NCBI GenBank assembly: GCA_026260175.1
Contig: JAKCWW010000797.1
Coordinates: forward strand, 27,765 to 91,764
Direction of reading: 5' to 3'
From: Reticulitermes lucifugus
Lineage: Eukaryota > Arthropoda > Insecta > Blattodea > Rhinotermitidae
DNA length: 64,000 nt
The translations under genes and the position numbers were made by a program. The first letter of the stretch is position 1; each line of letters opens with the position of its first letter. The notes beneath the pieces were generated by a model that worked only from the letters and a program-made list of their open reading frames with translations, had not been told where the DNA came from and did not search any database. Shown piece by piece: positions 57,946 through 64,000 of the stretch.

Positions 57946-58249
57946 AATACGGGGAAAATTTCGGGCGAGGTTGTGTGTGATGAATCGGTCTACTGCAGAA
58001 TACTGTTCATGCACTTGCTTCAGCTTTCATTACAGGAAATTTGTTGAATAGATGAGTAGCTATACACGGATGAGTGAATGTTCTTTAATGAGTTAAAATG
58101 TGCTTTATGCTTAAAATTGTAGGGCGATTTTTAAATAAGGAATTAGAAAAATATGAACGTAAGGCTTAATTGTTTCAGTTGAGGTATTGCAGAACAATGT
58201 TCCTGGAGGGACTGAAGAAGATCACGAGAATCGTTTGTTAGTGTGGATG

Positions 58250-58322
58250 GTGTCTGGGCGGAGATTTGAACACAAACCTTTTTCAAATATGAACAAGTGC
58301 TGATCACTTAACTGCTACGTTC
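58250..58322 (-). repeat. Possible tRNA-derived head
   Basis: On the minus strand, GTAGCAGTTAAGTGATCAGC (tRNA-like left arm) and GTGTTCAAATCTCC (box B-like) are about 40 bases apart. No body was identified. Confidence 0.4.
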
Positions 58323-59719
58323 GGTTTTTGGTTCGTTAATTGGTTAGTCTTTTAGTTGATCGGTAATTGTTGACAATATTAGGTTTACAGAAACCCCTGC
58401 CCAGTAAAACAGCTACCAAAACCAACTTATCTCTCTCAGCGGCTGATATGGCTGTTAACCGAAATACAAAGGCAGGCGGTCATAGCGGATACTTGGGTTA
58501 ACGTTCATTAATATGTTATTTCGAAATTATAGAAGTGTGAGGTCGGGAAATTATGTAACACGTTGTAATAGAAATGAGAGGTATGGGATGATAAATTGGG
58601 GTTTGGAAATTGAGGGAAGTTAAGTGGTGGGACGGCAGGAGAAATATGTCCATTGTGCTGAACTGAGAATTCCATTCATATACTAATCAAATTTTCAGAG
58701 AAGCGGAGATGGAGAGAACGTTTTTGCGTTTGAATGAAGATGTATGCCATCTATAATCGCTTACTTGTATCACGGCAATGCTGTTGCCAGCTGAAAGCCT
58801 GTGCAATATAATGGTAACCCGTTAAGCATTTGGACTTCACTCGCACAATCGCTAACTTAAACACGCTTTTTTTTTGGATACCCGGGCACGCTTTACCAAG
58901 GCGAAACTGCCGAGACTTTTCTCGACTTACAAGCGCTGGAACGTGAGATGTGTGTCCAGTCATGTTTTGTAGGTCATAGACAGCAGGTGAACACTGTGTG
59001 TGGGAAATACTTTCTGTGGTCTTTTGGGTGATTACACTGCGTCGTGACTTTCTGTTCGCAAAGCATTGTAAATAAGAAAAATTTACGTGTCAAGAGAAGT
59101 TGGGCGCTACAGCCTCTCGAATTTAATCCACCCCCCCCCCCGGAAACTCTTGCCACTGGGTGGTTATTCAAAATGCCTTGTCATGACCCTCACTCACAGG
59201 TTAACAAAACGTTTAGAGCTACATCCAAATAAAATTAGAGCCATACAGTTATTTCGTCTAGACTGGGAAGCAAAACGTTACCGGTAATCGATGGATTTCT
59301 TGATGCGTAACTCTTGTTTTTTTTTCGTAAGAGGCACGGTTTCCATTAAATGAGAATATAAACGGCCAAAATAACAGGTACTGATGTTTCAGTAGTCCCC
59401 ATGAAGTACCTTTGTATAACCTGAAATTCCTAGATATCTAGCTCTTAATCAGCGCTGTTTTTATTTGTGAGAGGTAAATAAAAGAGATAGTTTGTGTGAA
59501 AAATCCGCATTCCTTACAAGAACTGAAAAATAATATTCGAAGAGAAATTTCTAATATTTTATGAGAAGGTCTCTGCCGTGTGTCTATAAATGTTTCAGAA
59601 TATTCGATGCCTGTTTGGAAGCTTCAGATCGGCATTTCTAATCTGTTATTTTAAAGAATGTAAGTTGAACTAAAGGGCAAAAGCGGACTCTAAATTCCCG
59701 GCGGATACAGGCTTCTTAT
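58323..59719. other. Unannotated sequence with C11 run
   Basis: C11 at 59131-59141 and T9 at 58867-58875. No gene or repeat supported. Confidence 0.4.
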
Positions 59720-60010
59720 GTGATGAATCTCCCGTGACAGTTTCCGCGCTGAGGGATACGGTTAACCGTAAACTGAGTACTTGGAGATGTCATTTTTATG
59801 GGATATTAGGCCGTGCTATTTTTACATATGTACCAATGTTTCTGATGGGTCTGCTGTTTCCATCTTCATGTTAGCCCCGCAAGTTCCTCCAAAACGTATG
59901 TACAGTTATATGAATTTACACGGTCTAATAACGCAGAAGACTAGAATCTTCCAACACCGCTGTAGACATGCAAATGTCGCGTGAATATTCTTGTTTTGTA
60001 CTTAAGAGAC
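59720..60010 (+). repeat. Family M, decayed
   Basis: The chance translation (LWDIRPCYF, TNVSDGSAVSIF) and the CAACACCGCTG...AACACC-type tail follow the pattern of family M. Interrupted in every frame or without meaning as protein. Confidence 0.5.
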
Positions 60011-60149
60011 AAACCAAAAAAATAAATGAAACTACGGAATTCTGAGACTGTTATCAAGTTGCAGTTCTCTCTAAGATGAGACTTCGTGCTTGTTCTGTCA
60101 AATTCTTTGTCCATTTTTATTGTTTTCGACTTCAGACAATAACGCCCCT

Positions 60150-60300
60150 TGCGTCGCTGTCAAGTGGTTGGCATTCCTGCTGTGTATTCGAGAGGTCCTC
60201 TATTCAAACCTCTGCCTAAAGACAGACTACACTGACGTCTTCCTCAGTCTGCCCAGACAAAGGCTCCTTCCGGCCTCAAATTAGTCATAGCCGCTGTCTT
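60150..60300 (+). repeat. Possible tRNA-headed SINE, unassigned
   Basis: GTCAAGTGGTTGGCATTCCT looks like a box A region and CTATTCAAACCTCTGCC a box B region, in + orientation, about 35 bases apart. Confidence 0.45.
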
Positions 60301-60326
60301 GTCTATCCTTTTCATTTCATTATTTA

Positions 60327-60560
60327 TTAACCCTTTAAAGGCTAAGATGAACCCGAAACATATTTAAAGAGTCCGTCCGTACCGCGCAGTAAACACACTC
60401 CGCCTCGGTTATAAAAGCAATAAGTTAGTTCTGTGTGGAGAAGAATCACTCTGTTCTAAGAACCATACAAAAATGTAATTGAACTTTGTGGGCAGAAAGT
60501 ATAATTTTTAATGTCAAAGCTTGCGGTACATAAAGTAACAACTACGATTTAAAAGTTTAA
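60327..60560 (+). mobile_element. Family J MITE (piggyBac-like), complete
   Basis: Flanked by TTAA at 60327-60330 and 60557-60560. The left end reads CCCTTTAAAGGCTAAG; the right end TTTAAAAG is its decayed inverse, with a better right end at 6131-6142. No coding capacity. TTAA targets with CCCTTT-type termini are the hallmark of piggyBac-superfamily MITEs (family knowledge). Confidence 0.8.
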
Positions 60561-60645
60561 TCATCCTATAAATCGACGCTATGTAATAGGAGCAACTGAA
60601 AGCATCGGATTAAATAAAAAAGATCTTGATATTATCGTCTTCTGG

Positions 60646-60780
60646 GATATGACGCCTTTTAGTCTGATACATACAAGCTGAAGTTTTAGAAGAACCTACT
60701 GCCTCCGTAATCAGGGCGTCTAGCCTGACTTGTCAAGACGGTCTCCGCTGCATGGAGTCAGTCATTCTTTAGACGTTTAA
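60646..60780 (+). repeat. Decayed family G copy
   Basis: CTTCTGGGATATGACGCC at the left is the ALFWD-type start; TTTTAGTCTGATACATACAA follows where others have TGTAGTCTGGTA. The hairpin part is not recognisable. Confidence 0.5.
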
Positions 60781-61311
60781 AACCATTCAGTGCATGTAAA
60801 ATTAATACCAAGATTTAAGCAACATTTTAATAACTAAAAACTGCTTGCTTCCCTCTTATATTATCTGGTGGCCGCACTCGACTGTCGCCAGTCTGTAGCA
60901 TACTTTGCATAATACAATTCATGTGCTATATTTATACGTTTAAATGGGTTTTATCGATCTGCCCACTTAATATTCAATAACTTTGACTCTAAAGGCCTGC
61001 AAATTTAATAGTGGCTGGATCTTTTGATCCCTTAGTAATATAATGTCATAGGAACATGGTATTAATTTTTTTTTCAAAGGCTTAAATTCTTGGACGTCTT
61101 TTATGGAATCTGGTGTCTATCCATAGGTCTGATCTGGTATATTATTGAACAAGCAACGCAGATCAACTTCCAGTGACATAGAACTGTGGACAACCTGGGT
61201 TTCCATGCAGATTGTTGAATCGTTGTTAGTGGACTTAAAAAATAGTAATCTGTATTTAAAATAAAATAGCGCAGTTTATTTGAAATGTTTTTTAACATTT
61301 TTAAATAAATC
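60781..61311. other. Unannotated sequence
   Basis: Nothing supported. The open frame on the minus strand here is the read-through of LINE2 beyond its truncated 3' end. Confidence 0.4.
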
Positions 61312-61660
61312 AGTGCTTCCTCTTTCAATTTCCAGTATCTTCTCTTTTCCTTAAGGTCATCCAGTAGCTGCTTCCGTCTTCGTCCTCCTCTTTCTGTCAC
61401 TTCTATCCTTCCCTCTAACTTTCCTTCAATTACGTGTTTTAGAAAGCAGTTCTTACGCAAGATGTGACCGATCCAGTTAGCCTTTCTTCTTTTTATTGTA
61501 TGTACGATATTCCTGTCCTCCTTGACTGTACGTAATACTTCTTCATTTCTGATATTCTCCATCCTTACCCAGCACCAAATTTCAAAACTTTCCCGATATT
61601 TCTGATCTACTTTCCGAAGTGTCCAAGTTTCAGCACCATACAGGGCTATATTTATTATAC
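61312..61660 (-). pseudogene. LINE2 non-LTR C-terminal fragment, frame open
   Basis: The best-preserved LINE2 copy. On the minus strand from about 61655 the frame reads NIALYGAETWTLRKVDQKYR, then RMENIRNEEVLRTVKED, HTIKRRKANWIGHILR, LKHVIEGKLEGRIEV and RRRKQLLDDLKEKRRYWKLK, without a stop. YGAETWTL is the conserved segment just past the reverse-transcriptase domain, and the basic C-terminal tail is typical of the family. The frame then leaves the element at about 61312 and runs through unrelated sequence to 61101, so its last 70 or so residues are not retrotransposon. Both ends are truncated: the polymerase is missing, and so is the 3' end that survives at 40050-40212. Confidence 0.88.
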
Positions 61661-62114
61661 TCCAAATTTAACGCTTTACTGGTTGTTTTGAGGTCATAGC
61701 CCAAAAATTTTAAGATATGGTGCGCATGCAATAAGCATTAAGTTACCCAAAAGGGTAAATTAACGACTATATAAAAGTAATAGACATGTGAAAACCGAAA
61801 TGTTTGCAGTAGGAAGTATGTTCAGTGAGTTCTTGAAAGTCCTTGCGGTTGTTCGATGCATTCTTTATAACATCAGTGATGATATGTTCGGTAGTAGGAT
61901 GGCTGTCGAGGCTCTCATGATAGCTCGCATCTTTATGTAGCTTTGAGAGCGGCGATGACCGGAGTACTGGCCATTTATCTTTCACTGCTCATCACTGCTT
62001 CCATTTATTGATAACTTTATGTGGGTTATGAGATCGATCTATCCCGACATCTGACACAGGCACTCCAAATGAGATTGTCAGTCCGGAGTGTGCGCGTCGT
62101 TACTGGTTAGGTAA
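61661..62114. other. Unannotated sequence
   Basis: Nothing supported. Confidence 0.4.
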
Positions 62115-62119
62115 TTAAC

Positions 62120-62434
62120 CCTTTCAAGAGAAAAAATGAAAGTACTTTTCTACCCAGTGCTCCCTGATTTCCGGAAGAGCATAGCTGTTTGAAGAGTTTC
62201 AGGCTTAAACCGTTTTCGCTTTTGTTAAGAGCAGCATGTAGATGAATATGAGTACGGAGTACTGGTCGAATGATACTGACAGGGAAGAAAGAAGTACCGT
62301 GAAAAAACGTGTTCAACTGTTACTTTTCCCAACACAGATCTCATATTCACTGTCCCGGGATCGAACAAGGGCGTCCGTGGTATGAGGCCGGATGCTAACC
62401 ACCTAAGCCATTGTACGGCCTTTCAAGAGAAAAC
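62120..62434 (-). repeat. SINE family B, full-length, inserted in J, exact TSD
   Basis: A perfect 15-bp target-site duplication CCTTTCAAGAGAAAA at 62120-62134 and 62420-62434 bounds a 285-bp insert (62135-62419). The head is at the right (CTAACCACCTAAGCCATTGT complement) with box B (complement of GGGATCGAAC) near 62358. It landed in the first 20 bp of the J element. Confidence 0.92.
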
Positions 62435-62557
62435 TAACATGAATTATATTTAAAGATTTATTTTGTACAGCACAGTGAATACACTACGTCCCGGTAATGA
62501 AAACCAAAAAGTTAATGTTGTGTAGGGGAATAATCGCTGTTTATTCTGAGATCCATT

Positions 62558-63080
62558 CAAACAAGACAGGCAATGTATGTATAACGTAATATTTGGGCGC
62601 GCTTATGCAAACATTGTTGCCATCAAAAAGCAGTAAGTACAGTATTACATATCCTGAGTGTGTCTGCAGCCTTAGTTGTCCAGCATGCAATGCACATGCA
62701 CCATATTGTCATCTGTGGCCTGTCTGGCTCTACCATACTTTTACATATCTCACAAACAGCACAACTTTCAGAAAAAAGTAATTGAACATAAAATGTGTGT
62801 TTTGATTTTTTCCACAACTTTTGTCTGAACCACTTCTCATTCTAAGAAGAACTGAGAGAGATATGATCATAAATGTGTATGTCTTCATGTAAAGTACCCA
62901 TTATTCTTGTTATATTCTATTGAAAAGAGAATTTTCTCGACGCATTTTCGAAAGAAACTCAAATACAAAATTTCATGAAAATCCTTTCAGTGGGGGCAGA
63001 GTTGTGCGATTTGGACGGACGAACGAGCATACATGACGAAGCTAATAGTGTCTTTTCGCAATTTTTCGAAAGCGCCTAAG
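62558..63080 (-). repeat. Family I, full-length, inserted in J
   Basis: Reverse complement of the 8907-9446 copy throughout, from ACAAGACAGGCAATGTATGT at the left to the TTTTCGCAATTTTTCGAAAG terminal hairpin at the right. J sequence lies on both sides, so the ends of family I are defined to within about 10 bases. No clear TSD. Confidence 0.88.
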
Positions 63081-63180
63081 AAGAGAAGTAAACTCTGTGG
63101 ACAGAATGTAGAATTTTTGAATTCTGAAACTCCTGGCACATAAAGTACGTACGGAACTTCAAATTGTTAACCTTATGTTA

Positions 63181-63865
63181 TAAAGCGACAGTTTTCTCGC
63201 TGCTAATGTTAAGTAACGAGCTGTGAGACCTGAGGTGAATGGCGCAGTTGTGTGGATCAATGCATGTACGGTAAAGTCGACGGCAGTGGCTGCGCCGTCG
63301 TTATTTGTCTTGAGGGTACGCACATGCTGGAGCGCAATGGTCGGAAAGGACGGCGGCACGGCATGGAGAAGACATATTATTCACATTATTACGTATGTGG
63401 TATTGCACAATGACCTGCACCGGACGGAACGGTGTCCGGTAATTCCGTTTCGGATTCGCTGCGAAAATGTTTTTCCATACGTCCGGGGCCAACTGATGAC
63501 ACATTGGCAAATTGCGGCTCTAAAGGTCGTATGTATTTTCCGTGATCAAATGAGGCACCAACATATCCAGGAGAGCACAAACTTTTCGTATTTTGTCAGA
63601 AAATACTAACAAAATTTTGACTCATTTTCTAGTAAGTCCGGTTGTAACGAATGAATTTCGCAAAGAATCATTCTTTTCTTGGAGAAATTATGCACCCGGG
63701 ATTTTCGACTATTCGTTTTCTTATTATATTCTTCTTCACTTACCAAATACACAATAACCTTTCGATCCACTCAACAGTTCGTGTTGTTCTTCACTAATCG
63801 ATAACCCGCAATTAAACGAAATTAGTCCGTCCTCGGTAAATCCCATGCAGTATGCATTTTTCCAA
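63181..63865. other. Unannotated GC-richer sequence
   Basis: A 128-codon + frame (63223-63609) is opposed by two overlapping open minus frames. The cause may be the raised GC content (fewer chance stops) rather than coding. Confidence 0.35.
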
Positions 63866-64000
63866 TGACCTAGTGGGCCAGGGCCTCCTCATTATCGAGG
63901 CTTCACGATCACACTCAGACACACCACATGACTGCTTTGGACGAGTGATCAGCCCGACGCAGAGACCTCTACCTGACAACACACAACACGCACAAGAGAC
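63866..64000 (-). repeat. SINE family E, cut by window end
   Basis: GGGCCTCCTCATTATCGAGG, CTTCACGATCACACTCAGA and ACGAGTGATCAGCCCGACG match the 48-kb copy. The tRNA head would lie just past 64000. Confidence 0.88.

Larger units (their letters stand above)
62115..63180 (+). mobile_element. Family J MITE carrying two nested insertions
   Basis: Left end TTAACCCTTTCAAGAG (62115-62130); right end followed by TTAA (63177-63180). The J sequence resumes at 62420-62557 (GTGAATACACTACGTCCCGG...) and again at 63081-63180 (AAACTCTGTGGACAGAATGT...). Removing the two inserts leaves about 240 bp, the length of the complete J at 60327-60560. Confidence 0.85.

Noticed and set aside
63223-63609. 128-codon + frame near the right end
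   Set aside because: Three frames on two strands are open over the same GC-richer bases, as expected by chance; nothing recognisable.

Overview
The window looks like intergenic or deep intronic DNA from a large, AT-rich, repeat-laden arthropod genome. The best guess is a cockroach or termite (Blattodea). I base this on several repeats whose chance translations I recognise from blattodean 'hypothetical proteins': a non-LTR retrotransposon C-terminus reading HTIKRRKANWIGHILR, and short-element translations reading ALFWDITQR and ESRWGRDFP. That taxonomic call is inference; no conserved host gene is visible to confirm it. Operons, bacterial ribosome-binding sites, CRISPR arrays and rRNA are absent. 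A 110-base run of N at 46675-46784 marks an assembly gap.

No complete protein-coding gene can be supported. The best host-like coding signal is one exon-like stretch at 5150-5516: strong acceptor and donor sites, protein-like composition, one frameshift at an A6 run, and no product I recognise. The other recognisable coding sequence is broken transposon sequence: a mariner (DD34D) transposase C-terminus at 51812-52425, a pogo/Tigger-like element at 22416-24265, a non-LTR reverse transcriptase with an FADD motif at 12181-13027, and 3' ends of two more non-LTR families (called LINE2 and LINE3 here).

Most annotatable sequence is non-autonomous repeats. There are five tRNA-headed SINE families, named A to E here. 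Box A and box B promoters are clear in A, B, D and E, and several copies have exact target-site duplications. Family I is a dispersed repeat of about 530 bp. Family J is a TTAA-flanked, piggyBac-like MITE of about 234 bp. Families G and M are older dispersed repeats. Tandem arrays include a 25/51-bp minisatellite (32757-33370), a 63-bp array that keeps one frame open (53775-54132) and a 43-bp array (56535-56663). Simple repeats include a Z-DNA-prone (AC)n(GC)n tract.

Region by region: 0-12 kb holds SINE A, LINE2 and family I debris, the candidate exon, a 50-bp-arm foldback and a full family I copy. 12-25 kb holds LINE1, a TSD-bounded SINE A, a 16-bp perfect hairpin and the Tigger with a nested SINE D. 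25-46 kb is dominated by SINE C and SINE D, the large minisatellite and a TSD-bounded LINE3. 46-55 kb holds SINE E (one copy containing the gap), mariner truncated next to a SINE A, and the 63-bp array. 55-64 kb holds a TIR element, further SINEs, and a family J copy with both a SINE B and a family I inserted into it.

The items most worth a second look are the candidate exon, the doubly nested J element, and a recurring CUGANGA / hairpin / GAAAC layout in several unrelated-looking repeats that resembles a hammerhead ribozyme core.
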